DNA from: Lysinibacillus sphaericus OT4b.31
GTDB lineage: Bacteria > Bacillota > Bacilli > Bacillales_A > Planococcaceae
Assembly (NCBI RefSeq): GCF_000392615.1
Contig: NZ_KB933398.1
Coordinates: 2,804,702 to 2,868,701 of the forward strand
Length of the DNA stretch: 64,000 nt
Reading direction: 5' to 3'
The notes beneath the pieces were generated by a model. It searched no databases, was not told the origin of the DNA, and saw only the letters and a list, made by a program, of their open reading frames with translations. Position 1 is the stretch's first letter. Every line of letters starts with the position of its first letter. Positions 8,056 to 17,079 of the stretch are shown piece by piece. The translations under genes were made by a program, and so were the position numbers.

Positions 8056-9816
8056 TTATGACCTCATGTCAACAACTTCTTGCATGGTTTGTTGTCCTTG
8101 CCCTTTTCGGAACTGGATATGGTGAAGCTTAGCAAAAATGCCATTTTGAGCGACAAGTTCATCATAAGTACCATCCTCTTCAATCCCTTTCGGTGTCACA
8201 ACAAGGACACGGTCAGCATTACGAATCGTAGCAAGACGATGGGCAATGACAAGTGTAGTACGATTTTCTGCAAGTTCTGCTAATGACTGCTGAATAATCA
8301 TTTCCGTTTCTGTATCCAACGCTGAAGTCGCTTCATCCAAAATTAATATTGGTGGATTTTTCAAAAACATACGTGCAATCGCTAAGCGTTGTTTTTGACC
8401 GCCCGATAATTTTAAACCACGCTCACCGATTTGTGTATCATAGCCATCTGGAAGCTCCGCTATAAACGCCTCTAAATGCGCTTTTCTAGCGGCTTCTTGT
8501 ATGTCTTCCTCACTTGCATCTAATCGACCATAGGCAATATTTTCACGAATAGTACCTGTAAATAAAAAGACGTCCTGCTGCACGATGCCGATTTGTGCAC
8601 GCAGTGAGGCTTGTGTCATATTACGCACATCCAAGCCGTCAATTGTAATAGCACCACTGCTGACATCATAAAATCTCGGAATAAGAGAACAAATCGTCGT
8701 CTTCCCTGCTCCTGATGGTCCAACAAAGGCGATCGTTTGTCCAGCTCGGACGTTAAATGAAATATCATGTAATACCGATTTTGATGTATCGTAATTAAAA
8801 TGAACATCTTTAAACGCTATATCACCACATAAATGTGTAACTGCCTTTGCTCCCTCTCGGTCTTGCACCTCGGGTTCCTGCTCCACAAGCTCACGGAAAC
8901 GTCTAAAACCTGCCATACCTTTCGGGTAAAGCTCTAGTAATGCACTAATTTTGTCAATTGGCTTTATAAGCACATTTGTGTATAACACAAAACTTACAAG
9001 CTCTCCATACGATAATTTTCCATTAAAGCTCAACCATGAACCGACTACCAGGACGACCAAAGTTAATAAACGTGTCATCATGTAAATACTCGAGTGTGTC
9101 CCCGACATAATTTTATAGGCATATAATTTTGCCGAGCGGAAAAGTCCATTTTGTTCTTTAAAGCGCTCCATTTCAAAAGCTTCATTTGTAAATGATTTCA
9201 CAACCCGTGCTCCAGATACACTATCTTCCACACGTCCATTGACATCGGCAATCTTTCCGTACATTGTTTTCCATGCTTTGTTCATTTTCACATTACTAAA
9301 TGTGACAAGCCAAGTTAAAAATGGCACCATGACTGCAGCGATTAACGCAAGTGTAGGATTCACATTGAACATAATAGCGAAAGCTCCAATAAACGTCATG
9401 ACTGCAATAAATAAATCTTCGGGTCCATGGTGGGCAAACTCACCAATATCAAATAAATCATTCGTAATACGACTCATAATATGACCCGTTTTTGTATTAT
9501 CAAAGAAACGGAATGATTGACGCTGCACATGATTAAACAATTCTTGCCGCATGTCTGTTTCAATATTAATCCCAAGTTTATGCCCTAGGTAGTTGACGAT
9601 AAAGTTTAGTACTGTGCTCAGTGCATAAACGAGCAATAACAATATACTCACGTTGACAATCATACCCCAATCCCCTGTTGGCAGTAGCCCGTCAATAAAC
9701 CATTGAACAGCTAAAGGAAAGGCAAGCTCTAAAATCGCTACAATTATGGCACTTGAAAAATCGATGACAAATAATCGTTTATGTGGTTTGTAATATGAGA
9801 AAAATTTTTTATACAT
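8056..9816 (-). CDS. ABC exporter, fused membrane and ATPase domains (YgaD/Sav1866 type)
   Basis: 586 residues. Residues 1-310 form the six-helix exporter domain; 335-575 form the ATPase with Walker A Gly-Pro-Ser-Gly-Ala-Gly-Lys-Thr-Thr, the signature Leu-Ser-Gly-Gly-Gln, Walker B Ile-Leu-Ile-Leu-Asp-Glu and the His switch in Ile-Ala-His-Arg. Such half-transporters act as homodimers exporting lipids or drugs. GAGGGGAG precedes the ATG. The overall sequence recalls B. subtilis YgaD; substrate unknown. It stands alone between a terminator and the manganese riboswitch region. Confidence 0.9.
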   Translation of the reverse strand: MYKKFFSYYKPHKRLFVIDFSSAIIVAILELAFPLAVQWFIDGLLPTGDWGMIVNVSILLLLVYALSTVLNFIVNYLGHKLGINIETDMRQELFNHVQRQSFRFFDNTKTGHIMSRITNDLFDIGEFAHHGPEDLFIAVMTFIGAFAIMFNVNPTLALIAAVMVPFLTWLVTFSNVKMNKAWKTMYGKIADVNGRVEDSVSGARVVKSFTNEAFEMERFKEQNGLFRSAKLYAYKIMSGTHSSIYMMTRLLTLVVLVVGSWLSFNGKLSYGELVSFVLYTNVLIKPIDKISALLELYPKGMAGFRRFRELVEQEPEVQDREGAKAVTHLCGDIAFKDVHFNYDTSKSVLHDISFNVRAGQTIAFVGPSGAGKTTICSLIPRFYDVSSGAITIDGLDVRNMTQASLRAQIGIVQQDVFLFTGTIRENIAYGRLDASEEDIQEAARKAHLEAFIAELPDGYDTQIGERGLKLSGGQKQRLAIARMFLKNPPILILDEATSALDTETEMIIQQSLAELAENRTTLVIAHRLATIRNADRVLVVTPKGIEEDGTYDELVAQNGIFAKLHHIQFRKGQGQQTMQEVVDMRS

Positions 9817-9921
9817 GTATGACTCCCCTCTAAGTTGTTAAAAATTTCACTTATCATTTAATAGTACCATTTGTTAGAACTGTTCGGAAAAATAATTTTC
9901 AATTTATTGCTATATTTCCTT

Positions 9922-9949
9922 TTGCTTTTTACCGCACACATGATATAAT
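9922..9949 (+). promoter_or_regulatory. Sigma-A promoter of the riboswitch-terC unit
   Basis: TTGCTT (9922-9927) and TATAAT (9944-9949) with a 16-base spacer, about 40 bases before the riboswitch begins. Confidence 0.6.
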
Positions 9950-9984
9950 TCTATGTAAGAGAATTGAATAGCTTTTGACAATTT

Positions 9985-10264
9985 TGTCAAGGGGGAGTAG
10001 CTAGCAGATGTGAGCGATACATCTGGTTTCACATTCGTCATTACATGGCAACTGCCATCGGGTGTGATAGCAAAACCATCTACGCTGTTGTGTAGATGGT
10101 TTCTGTACCGACAGCGGTAGCAACAAGTACAAAGATGTTTGTCTATAGAGACAGATGTCATTTGTATCAAAAGCATCGCAAAAGGTACGAAATATTTATC
10201 TGGAAAAATGCCAGATAATTGCTTAGCAAGACCTTTGCCTATTTTTTAGGCATGGGTCTTTTTC
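9985..10264 (+). ncRNA. yybP-ykoY manganese riboswitch with expression-platform terminator
   Basis: The conserved GGGGAGTAGC motif (9992-10002), CATCGGGTGTGATAGC, ACCGACAGCGG and the 3' element TAGCAAGACCTTTGCC (10224-10239) match the yybP-ykoY aptamer. The aptamer carries an extra stem, CCATCTAC/GTAGATGG around 10077-10103. AAGACC..TTGCCTA then pairs with TAGGCA..GGGTCTT (10229-10259) and runs into T residues, forming the terminator. The family binds Mn2+ and turns on downstream genes when manganese is high. The next gene is a TerC membrane protein, a standard target. Confidence 0.88.
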
Positions 10265-10339
10265 TTTTGCCTAAAAAATAAAAAATTGGTAGAAAGCAAT
10301 ATATTCTATTCTTTTCCAATCATAAAGGAGGAAACATAT

Positions 10340-11098
10340 TTGGAAGCAATAATATTAGAATACGCATGGGTACTTGTCGTATTAATCGTTCTTGAGGGCT
10401 TGTTAGCTGCAGATAATGCGGTCGTAATGGCAGTCATGGTGAAGCATTTGCCTAAACCACAACAACAAAAGGCATTATTATATGGTTTAGTCGGAGCATT
10501 TGTTTTCCGATTTGCTGCATTATTCCTAATCACAGTACTTGTTAACTTTTGGCAAATTCAAGCAATCGGAGCCGCTTACTTATTATTCATGTCAATAAAG
10601 CATATTTATGATTCTCGGAAAGCCTCTCAGGAAACCGAAGAAATTAAGGAGCCGAAAAAACAATCTGGCTTCTGGATGACTGTTGTAAAAGTTGAACTTG
10701 CTGATATTGCCTTCGCTGTCGATTCCATTCTAGCAGCAGTTGCGATTGCGGTCACACTACCACATTTAGGTGACTTTGATATTGGTGGCATTAATGCTGG
10801 ACAATTTGGCGTCATGTTCTTAGGTGGTATTATCGGCGTAATTATGATGCGATTTGCTGCACGTTGGTTCGTTCGTGTCCTTGATAAATTCCCATCACTT
10901 GAAACAGCAGCCTTCTTAATCGTTGGCTGGGTTGGTGTGAAGCTAGCTGTTCTTACATTAGCACATGAAAAACTAGGTGTAATCCCTCATGAATTTCCTC
11001 ACTCTACAGTCTGGAAGGTCACTTTCTGGGTTGTACTAGTTGGTATTGCATTAGGTGGCTACTTAGTAGGTGTGAAAAACCAAAAGAAAAATGCATAA
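10340..11098 (+). CDS. TerC-family membrane protein (YkoY/YceF, Mee-type)
   Basis: 252 residues from the TTG at 10340, chosen because AAAGGAGG lies eight bases before it; no ribosome site supports the earlier TTG at 10286. Membrane signatures include Glu-Gly-Leu-Leu-Ala-Ala-Asp-Asn-Ala-Val-Val and Val-Glu-Leu-Ala-Asp-Ile-Ala-Phe-Ala-Val-Asp-Ser-Ile-Leu-Ala, the two acidic helices that line the TerC core. In B. subtilis these proteins (MeeF, MeeY) are linked to Mn2+ efflux and metalation of exported enzymes. The Mn riboswitch directly upstream agrees with this. Confidence 0.9.
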   Translation: MEAIILEYAWVLVVLIVLEGLLAADNAVVMAVMVKHLPKPQQQKALLYGLVGAFVFRFAALFLITVLVNFWQIQAIGAAYLLFMSIKHIYDSRKASQETEEIKEPKKQSGFWMTVVKVELADIAFAVDSILAAVAIAVTLPHLGDFDIGGINAGQFGVMFLGGIIGVIMMRFAARWFVRVLDKFPSLETAAFLIVGWVGVKLAVLTLAHEKLGVIPHEFPHSTVWKVTFWVVLVGIALGGYLVGVKNQKKNA

Positions 11099-11107
11099 TC
11101 GTACTTA

Positions 11108-11147
11108 AAAAATTCGCCCCGACAAATCGTCTGGGCGAATTTTTTTC
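11108..11147 (+). terminator. Terminator of the terC gene
   Basis: AAATTCGCCC pairs with GGGCGAATTT, followed by seven T residues in total. Confidence 0.88.
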
Positions 11148-11253
11148 ATGAAGCAATCTATATGTAGCCAAAAATACAAACTTTAAGAATCTTTTATTCA
11201 TGTCACTCGTATACATACTATAAAGTTATTTCACAAAAGAAAGGACCTTATAA

Positions 11254-11889
11254 ATGGCGTATGCTAAAGGTAATCAAAACTTAAATAAAATATTAAAACA
11301 TTTTACCTTCATGTGGATATTGACCGTAGTAGGAATGTTGGTGGCAACTCAGTTACCCCCTTCAATTGTGATGCCATTATCCCTAATTTGCATTATCCTA
11401 CTTATCATTACATGCTTTGTTAAAAGCTTAAAGCTCACTCATTCCATCATGTACACGATCCCCTTTTTAATGGGTATTTTACTATTTTGGACAACTCAAT
11501 TTTACATTGGTGAGCTAGGACAACAATTCGTTTTACTTGTTTTCGGAGCAACCGTTGTCATCTTCATAGCACTGGCACTCATCGGCATCATGATGAATAA
11601 AGATATTTCAAATTGGGGAAGCTACATATTCACTGTGCTAATTGTCGTACTTGTATTTTCTGTTATTTTTATGTTCGTACCTGTCAGTAATATGGTAGGA
11701 CTAATTATCGCTGCTATAACTGTACTACTCTTCAGTATCTATACGGTGTATGACTTTAACCAAATTCGACATAATCATGTGTCAGATGAGGCAGTCATTG
11801 GCATGGCATTAAATCTCTATCTGGATTTTATTAATTTATTTACCAATCTCTTAGAGGTTATTTGGCGCTTAAAAAATGACTTTGACTAA
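11254..11889 (+). CDS. Bax inhibitor-1/YccA family protein, YetJ-like
   Basis: 211 residues with seven hydrophobic segments, matching the size of B. subtilis YetJ. The C-terminal third has the signature Ser-Ile-Tyr-Thr-Val-Tyr-Asp-Phe-Asn-Gln-Ile and Leu-Tyr-Leu-Asp-Phe-Ile-Asn-Leu-Phe, which place the two Asp residues that form the pH sensor and calcium gate in YetJ. Family role: pH-dependent calcium leak across the cell membrane. AAAGGACC precedes the ATG. Single gene. Confidence 0.85.
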   Translation: MAYAKGNQNLNKILKHFTFMWILTVVGMLVATQLPPSIVMPLSLICIILLIITCFVKSLKLTHSIMYTIPFLMGILLFWTTQFYIGELGQQFVLLVFGATVVIFIALALIGIMMNKDISNWGSYIFTVLIVVLVFSVIFMFVPVSNMVGLIIAAITVLLFSIYTVYDFNQIRHNHVSDEAVIGMALNLYLDFINLFTNLLEVIWRLKNDFD

Positions 11890-11899
11890 ATATTCTAAT

Positions 11900-11914
11900 T
11901 GAGAACCAATATCA
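11900..11914. promoter_or_regulatory. Candidate Fur box upstream of ferritin
   Basis: TGAGAACCAATATCA matches the 7-1-7 Fur model (TGATAAT-N-ATTATCA) at 11 of 14 defined positions. It lies about 40 bases upstream of the -35 element, an unusual place for repression. Confidence 0.35.
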
Positions 11915-11953
11915 ATTGTTTTTTGCAGCGATTACTGTGAAAAACAAATTTTT

Positions 11954-11982
11954 TTGTACGAAAGCCCATATTCAATTATACT
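11954..11982 (+). promoter_or_regulatory. Sigma-A promoter of the ferritin gene
   Basis: TTGTAC (11954-11959) and TATACT (11977-11982) with a 17-base spacer, 47 bases before the ATG. Confidence 0.7.
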
Positions 11983-12028
11983 AGAAGAGTAAGTAGAAGG
12001 TATTTACTACTAAGGGAGGAAAACTTTT

Positions 12029-12538
12029 ATGTTATCTGAAAAACTACACAAAGCACTGAATGATCAAATGAACTTTGAATTTTACTCTGCACATGCCTAT
12101 CTGGCAATGGCAGCATACTGTACGGATGAGGCCTATGACGGTTTTGCCAATTTCTTTTTAGTACAGGCTGAAGAAGAACGCTTCCATGCCATGAAATTTT
12201 ATAATTTTTTAAGTGATATGGGCTACCGTGCAACTATCTATGGTTTTGAAAGTCCAGATAATAACTTTGATTCTCTTTTAAATACTTTTAAATCTGCCCT
12301 GAATCATGAAAAAGAGGTCACTCGTCGTATTTACAACCTATCTGATATTGCATTAGACGAGCGCGAACATGCAACAATGGCATTTTTAAGATGGTTTATT
12401 GACGAACAAGTAGAAGAAGAATCTACTTTTGATACATTAATTCATAAAATTGAACGTATCGAAAACGATTCAAATGCAATTTTCATGCTCGACGGCGAAT
12501 TAGCAGCACGTACATTTACACCTACAAACGAAGCCTAG
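12029..12538 (+). CDS. Non-heme ferritin
   Basis: 169 residues, the usual length for bacterial FtnA. The ferroxidase residues are in place: Glu17 (Asn-Phe-Glu-Phe), Glu50 and His53 in Ala-Glu-Glu-Glu-Arg-Phe-His, Glu94 and Gln127 in Asp-Glu-Gln-Val-Glu-Glu. It oxidises Fe2+ and stores it in a 24-subunit cytosolic shell. AGGGAGGAAA lies upstream of the ATG. Its own promoter and terminator make it a single-gene unit. Confidence 0.92.
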   Translation: MLSEKLHKALNDQMNFEFYSAHAYLAMAAYCTDEAYDGFANFFLVQAEEERFHAMKFYNFLSDMGYRATIYGFESPDNNFDSLLNTFKSALNHEKEVTRRIYNLSDIALDEREHATMAFLRWFIDEQVEEESTFDTLIHKIERIENDSNAIFMLDGELAARTFTPTNEA

Positions 12539-12583
12539 CGCATAACACGTCAATATTAAAAAGATAGATAGTCATTTCCAACC

Positions 12584-12629
12584 TAAAAAGGCTTACCGTA
12601 TGCGATTTTGCTTATGGTAAGCCTTTTAA
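12584..12629 (+). terminator. Ferritin terminator
   Basis: AAAAGGCTTACC pairs with GGTAAGCCTTTT across an 18-base loop. Confidence 0.8.
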
Positions 12630-12716
12630 ATTTGTAGCCATATTGTCATGACCGTATTCAATATTTATTTTAAAGATACTACAATTTTTGCCTCACCATA
12701 AATAATTTTCGAACTG

Positions 12717-12959
12717 CTAAAAGTAAATGCGCACTGGATTGACCGCTGCTATCATAGCCAATGTATAGGTGGAATATGTGAGCTTATTTACATTCGAGCC
12801 TGCGTGACTACTTGTATTCGGGTAAAAAGTTTTTCCGTTTATATCTACAGCTTCATAATAACTTAGGGTAGTAGGAAACTCTACTTCTATTGTATTATGA
12901 GACATTACTTGAATTGCCAATACTTTAAATGGTGGTGCTGTATGTACTTTTTTCTTCAT
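12717..12959 (-). CDS. Small hypothetical protein, possibly a beta-strand domain remnant
   Basis: 80 codons starting Met-Lys-Lys-Lys. The composition is protein-like, with a Thr-Ile-Glu-Val-Glu-Phe strand and a Asp-Ile-Asn-Gly-Lys-Thr-Phe-Tyr turn reminiscent of Ig-like repeats of surface proteins. No convincing ribosome site precedes the ATG and the frame stays open for 18 sense codons upstream of it, so it may be the tail of a degraded gene. Family not recognised. Confidence 0.4.
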   Translation of the reverse strand: MKKKVHTAPPFKVLAIQVMSHNTIEVEFPTTLSYYEAVDINGKTFYPNTSSHAGSNVNKLTYSTYTLAMIAAVNPVRIYF

Positions 12960-13097
12960 GAAATCTACTTCGATATACTCTTTGCCAATGACACATTTAT
13001 CTATTAATTTCGTTCAATTTTTTTATTAAGATTTCTGTTGCTTTTATTTTCAATTGTCTTTATTCAACGTACAATACGTACAGAAGGAGTGAATTTT

Positions 13098-13780
13098 ATG
13101 CTTGTACGTGATCAATTATTTGCCTTACAAGATAGAGGCTATCAAAAATTTTCAAGTGCATTGATACCCACTATTGATGCTAACACGATTATTGGTGTTC
13201 GAATACCATTACTACGAAAGTTAGCCAAAGAAATTGCCAAAGAGAACCATTACAATTTTTACAAACAGCGGAAAGCGTTTATTTTGAAGAGTTATTGCTC
13301 CAAGGGCTGGTCATAGGCTCTATAAAGCAAGCACCACAAGAAAAGCTACCACTGATCGCACAGTTTATCCCTAAAATCGATAACTGGTCGGTTTGTGATA
13401 GCTTTTGCTCAGGGTTAAAATTTACAAAGACGAACCAAGCCCTTGTCTGGGATTTTTTACAGCCTTATTGTCAATCAACAAACGCCTATGACGTCCGCTT
13501 TGCTGTCGTTATATTACTTAATTATTATGTCGATGAACAGTATATTCAAAAAACATTACAGTTACTAGACGACATATCCCATGAAGACTATTACGTGAAA
13601 ATGGCCCTTGCTTGGGCAGTGTCCATCTGCTATATTAAAATGCCCAAGCAGACGATGCCCTACTTAAAAAACAATCACCTTGATTTATTTACTTACAATA
13701 AGGCATTGCAAAAGATTACGGAGTCACTACGTATTGACGCCGATACTAAGCAAATAATTCGCGCTATGCGTCGTAAATAA
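13098..13780 (+). pseudogene. DNA alkylation repair protein (AlkD-like HEAT-repeat), one frameshift
   Basis: An ATG at 13098 with AGAAGGAGTG upstream starts an AlkD-type protein (Gly-Val-Arg-Ile-Pro-Leu-Leu-Arg-Lys-Leu-Ala-Lys). At the run of five T residues (13256-13260) the frame breaks. Adding one T joins it to Leu-Gln-Thr-Ala-Glu-Ser-Val-Tyr-Phe-Glu-Glu-Leu-Leu-Leu-Gln-Gly and the rest continues open to 13780, including Trp-Ser-Val-Cys-Asp. Joined length is about 227 residues, normal for the family, which excises alkylated bases. A true mutation and a homopolymer sequencing error are both possible. Confidence 0.82.
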
Positions 13781-13794
13781 TGAAATAAAGATGT

Positions 13795-14104
13795 TGTCAG
13801 AAATCCTCTCCAAATCAGAAATATTAATTAAAAATAGCCCTTATGAACGTACGCTTCGTGCAACTATTTCTGCCATTTTTGGCCTTTGCCATGTCCAATT
13901 AGCAAGCTTCTTCAAATGCATGGCAGCAAAAGTAAGCATTACCCAAATGAACATTTTTTTAAGCCATTCGAGGGTTGGCGAACGCATACAATGCTTTGTC
14001 TTCAGGCACCATTTGGTCAATTGGCAGTATTTCTGATTGATGTTGTTCATTATTACCATTTTCCGTCACCCTATCCATCACCTCCATCAATATAGACGTA
14101 CCTA
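13795..14104 (-). pseudogene. Internally deleted transposase remnant
   Basis: On the minus strand a short N-terminal piece (Ile-Asp-Gln-Met-Val-Pro-Glu-Asp, typical of the start of IS1182-type DDE transposases) runs into a stop. In another frame there follows a C-terminal piece with Met-Leu-Thr-Phe-Ala-Ala-Met-His-Leu-Lys-Lys-Leu-Ala-Asn-Trp, the usual transposase tail. The middle of the gene, including the catalytic core, is absent. A second, similar remnant lies at 36546-36750, and both have the GC-rich repeat immediately upstream in the transposase sense. The family name is from memory. Confidence 0.65.
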
Positions 14105-14220
14105 GTTGATTGGAGTGCAGGCGGCGACTTCTGCAAAGAATCGGATGAGCGAAAAGGCCCCGCAGGAGACTGAAGCCATGCCCGCCGGAGCGGAAAGCAA
14201 CGGGTTTATATAGATACTTC
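14105..14220. repeat. GC-rich intergenic repeat, copy B
   Basis: Starts GTTGATTGGAGTGCAGGCGG and ends TATAGATACTTC, like copy A. It abuts the transposase remnant at 13795-14104. Confidence 0.75.
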
Positions 14221-14230
14221 TTTTTGAAAA

Positions 14231-14312
14231 GAAAAAAGACTGAAGACAAACTAAATAAATTGAGTTTGTCTTCAGTCTGAACATATCCATCAAATTTATG
14301 GATATGTTTTCA
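14231..14312. terminator. Two hairpins after rtcB
   Basis: A 16-base stem (AGACTGAAGACAAACT with AGTTTGTCTTCAGTCT, 14236-14279) is followed by AACATATCCAT/ATGGATATGTT (14280-14309). The second is placed to end the minus-strand rtcB transcript. The first stem belongs to the repeat unit and has counterparts near the other GC-rich copies. Confidence 0.65.
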
Positions 14313-14345
14313 TCTTGGCTATCAAGAAGAAGCTATTTATACAAA

Positions 14346-15566
14346 TTACTTTCTTCGCTCATACGGCTTCACTGCTTCACTCGCTTTGAAATTATAAACA
14401 GGTTTAATAATTTTTAAAATATCAACTGTATCTTCGATAACTGACGTTATTTCACTCATCGGCTTATAGGCCATCGGAGCTTCATCTAGTGTCTCTTCGT
14501 TAACGGAAGTTGTCCATATTCCCTGCATCATTTCTTTAAAATCATCCATATTCAGCGCTTGTTTTGCGACACGACGAGAGTACATACGTCCAGCTCCATG
14601 CGGCGCAGAATAATTCCACTCAGCATTTCCTTTCCCCATACAAATAAGTGAGCCATCTCGCATATTCATTGGAATAACAAGTTTTTCTCCTTTATTGGCA
14701 CGTACCGCTCCTTTTCGAAGCGTCATTGTATCCGTATCTATATAGTTATGAATAGTATCAAATGTTTCTGTAAAATCCCAACCCATGTGTTTAGCAATCG
14801 TCTCAGCAATAGTCAATCGATTCATGCGAGCGTATTGCTGGGCAATTTTCATATCATGTATATAATCATTAAAATACTCGCCCTCTAAATAGGCTAGCTC
14901 TTTTGGCACTAAAGGATTCTTCTCTTTATAAGCTTTAATCATCGCTTGAATTTCCTGTGCACGTCCCTGATTTTTCAACGCAATAATTTTTTCCGTTAAA
15001 TCCTCACGACATAACGTTTCAAAGGCACGTTTTTGATGCCAATTAGCGACCTTCGCCCCTACATAACGTGAACCTGTATGAATTAATAAATAATGAGTAT
15101 CCTGATCATCCTTCGCAAGTTCGATGAAATGATTACCTCCACCGAGCGTACCAAGTGATAAATTCGTGTAATCATCTTTGAAACCACTTGCGATGAATTG
15201 TTTTCCTTCAAATTCTGCAAAACCACGTGAAGGTCTTACTTCTTCATTTATATCTTGCCCACTTGGAACAAATTCTCGAATTGTTTCATCAAGCTTTGCA
15301 AAGTCTATTTTCGACTCCTTAATCTCCGCTACAAAAACACCACATCCCACGTCTATACCTACGAGATTGGGTACGACACGATCTTTTAGTTGAATCGTTG
15401 TGCCAATGACACAGCCTTTGCCTGCATGATAATCTGGCATAATACGTACCTTCGTCCCAGCCATAAAAGCTTGATTTGTTAATTCCTGTATTTGATCAAT
15501 GGCTGTTTGAAGAGGTGTCACTGCATAAATTTTCGCATCCGTAAAGCGTCCTTTAATATGAATCAT
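14346..15566 (-). CDS. rtcB: RtcB-type RNA ligase
   Basis: 406 residues from the ATG at 15566, which has AGGAGG seven bases upstream (a GTG lies one codon earlier). Family signatures are intact: Gly-Ile-Asp-Val-Gly-Cys-Gly (metal-binding Asp and Cys), Gly-Gly-Gly-Asn-His-Phe, His-Thr-Gly-Ser-Arg, and Ala-Pro-His-Gly-Ala-Gly-Arg with the His that is guanylylated. The enzyme joins 2',3'-cyclic phosphate or 3'-phosphate ends to 5'-OH RNA using GTP and Mn2+. No archease or RNA-repair partner is adjacent, so its RNA substrate is not evident. Confidence 0.93.
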   Translation of the reverse strand: MIHIKGRFTDAKIYAVTPLQTAIDQIQELTNQAFMAGTKVRIMPDYHAGKGCVIGTTIQLKDRVVPNLVGIDVGCGVFVAEIKESKIDFAKLDETIREFVPSGQDINEEVRPSRGFAEFEGKQFIASGFKDDYTNLSLGTLGGGNHFIELAKDDQDTHYLLIHTGSRYVGAKVANWHQKRAFETLCREDLTEKIIALKNQGRAQEIQAMIKAYKEKNPLVPKELAYLEGEYFNDYIHDMKIAQQYARMNRLTIAETIAKHMGWDFTETFDTIHNYIDTDTMTLRKGAVRANKGEKLVIPMNMRDGSLICMGKGNAEWNYSAPHGAGRMYSRRVAKQALNMDDFKEMMQGIWTTSVNEETLDEAPMAYKPMSEITSVIEDTVDILKIIKPVYNFKASEAVKPYERRK

Positions 15567-15708
15567 CACATTCCCTCCTTTTTTATATACGTTTAACTAC
15601 CACATTTTGTTTCATTGTTTCTAATTATGCTATGGAAGGTTTTTATGAAAAGTCCGCTCCCCCCTCAGTTTGCCTGTTGCCTCACAAATATTAATGATTT
15701 TTAAATCC

Positions 15709-17079
15709 TTACGCCAATAATGCCTTTAAGGATTTCTTTTTCCAGACAAAATGATGATACGTAGCTTGCACAATCAGGTTGACTATAAACGCAACAGGGT
15801 ACGCAATCCAAATTCCTTTAATACCAAGTTCGGTATAATGTGATAAGAAATAGGCAGTCGGTACTTCAATTAGCCAAATACTCGTAATCATAAAGACAGT
15901 TGGCCACAAAACGGTACCTGTTGCGCGCATGGTTGCAGACAAAGCTTGCATATGACCAAACAGTACATAACCCCAAAACGAAATTATGACAAGGCTTTTA
16001 GCCATTTCAATTGCCGTGACATTTGTTAAAAATATTTTTAATATAGGGTCAGCAAAGAGATAAACAAAAAGTATGAGTCCCCCACCAAGTAGATAATTCA
16101 GTTTAATCCCTAATGTTGTTATATGTTGGATAGTAGCTGTTTTTCCAGCTCCAATGGCTTGTGCAACAAAAACGGAAATTGCAATGGAAATACTCATTGC
16201 TGGAATTTGTATATAGCTTACAAGTTGATTGACAATGCCATAAGCTGCAGTGGCATTGGAACCATAATCATTGACAAATGTAATGACAGCTATTTCAGAC
16301 ATAGCGATTGCCATATTAATACTAGTTGGAATCGCTAATGTCAAAAGTTTTTTTAATATCACACCTTTAAAATAGAGATTTTGCAAAATTGTACGATCGG
16401 GTTTTAACACATGCTTTGTTTTGTATAAGTACGCTATTAATATTACAAAGGTAATGAAGTTGGCTAATACAGCAGCATATGCAGCACCATTTAATCCAAA
16501 CGCAGGTAATCCTAGCCAACCGAACATAAGAATCGGCAACAGTGTGATATTTAATACCGTATTAATAATTAAAGAGTTCAAGGGAGTTTTGGAATCTCCG
16601 ACACCCCTCATAAAAGTGGTATATGTCATATACATAAAAGTAATGGGCAACGAAACAAACAAAATTCTCGCGTAGTCTATACTTTCTTGAAGAATATTCT
16701 CGGGTGTTCCCATCCATCTCAAAATACTATCTATAAACATACTACCAAATATGGCAACAATAGCCGAAGCGAGCATTGTAAAAGCCAGCGTAACACCAAC
16801 CACTTCTTTCATTTTGGAAATATTGCCTCCACCATACGTTTGCCCAATTAGAATTGAACTCCCTGAGCCAATACCAATGGCAAAGGATATAAGAAAAAAT
16901 AATAATGGAAAAAATGCCGAAATGGCTACGAGTGCATCAACACCTAGTATTTGACCAACAAGAATAATACCAAACACCTGACCCAATGATTGTAAAACAC
17001 TTGCGAAAATGACAGGAATCAAAAAAGCAATCATTGGATTAGCCATTAGTTTTTTTGGACTTTCATTTTTTTGCTTCAT
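15709..17079 (-). CDS. MATE-family multidrug efflux pump
   Basis: 456 residues with about twelve hydrophobic helices in two similar halves. The N-terminal half has Pro-Val-Ile-Phe-Ala-Ser-Val-Leu-Gln-Ser-Leu-Gly-Gln and Gly-Ser-Gly-Ser-Ser-Ile-Leu-Ile-Gly-Gln-Thr-Tyr-Gly, typical MATE elements. These antiporters use Na+ or H+ gradients to export cationic compounds. AAGGAAG precedes the ATG. Single gene. Confidence 0.9.
   Translation of the reverse strand: MKQKNESPKKLMANPMIAFLIPVIFASVLQSLGQVFGIILVGQILGVDALVAISAFFPLLFFLISFAIGIGSGSSILIGQTYGGGNISKMKEVVGVTLAFTMLASAIVAIFGSMFIDSILRWMGTPENILQESIDYARILFVSLPITFMYMTYTTFMRGVGDSKTPLNSLIINTVLNITLLPILMFGWLGLPAFGLNGAAYAAVLANFITFVILIAYLYKTKHVLKPDRTILQNLYFKGVILKKLLTLAIPTSINMAIAMSEIAVITFVNDYGSNATAAYGIVNQLVSYIQIPAMSISIAISVFVAQAIGAGKTATIQHITTLGIKLNYLLGGGLILFVYLFADPILKIFLTNVTAIEMAKSLVIISFWGYVLFGHMQALSATMRATGTVLWPTVFMITSIWLIEVPTAYFLSHYTELGIKGIWIAYPVAFIVNLIVQATYHHFVWKKKSLKALLA

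Noticed and set aside
10019..10176. Minus-strand frame over the riboswitch
   Set aside because: The conserved bases are explained by the yybP-ykoY aptamer on the plus strand.
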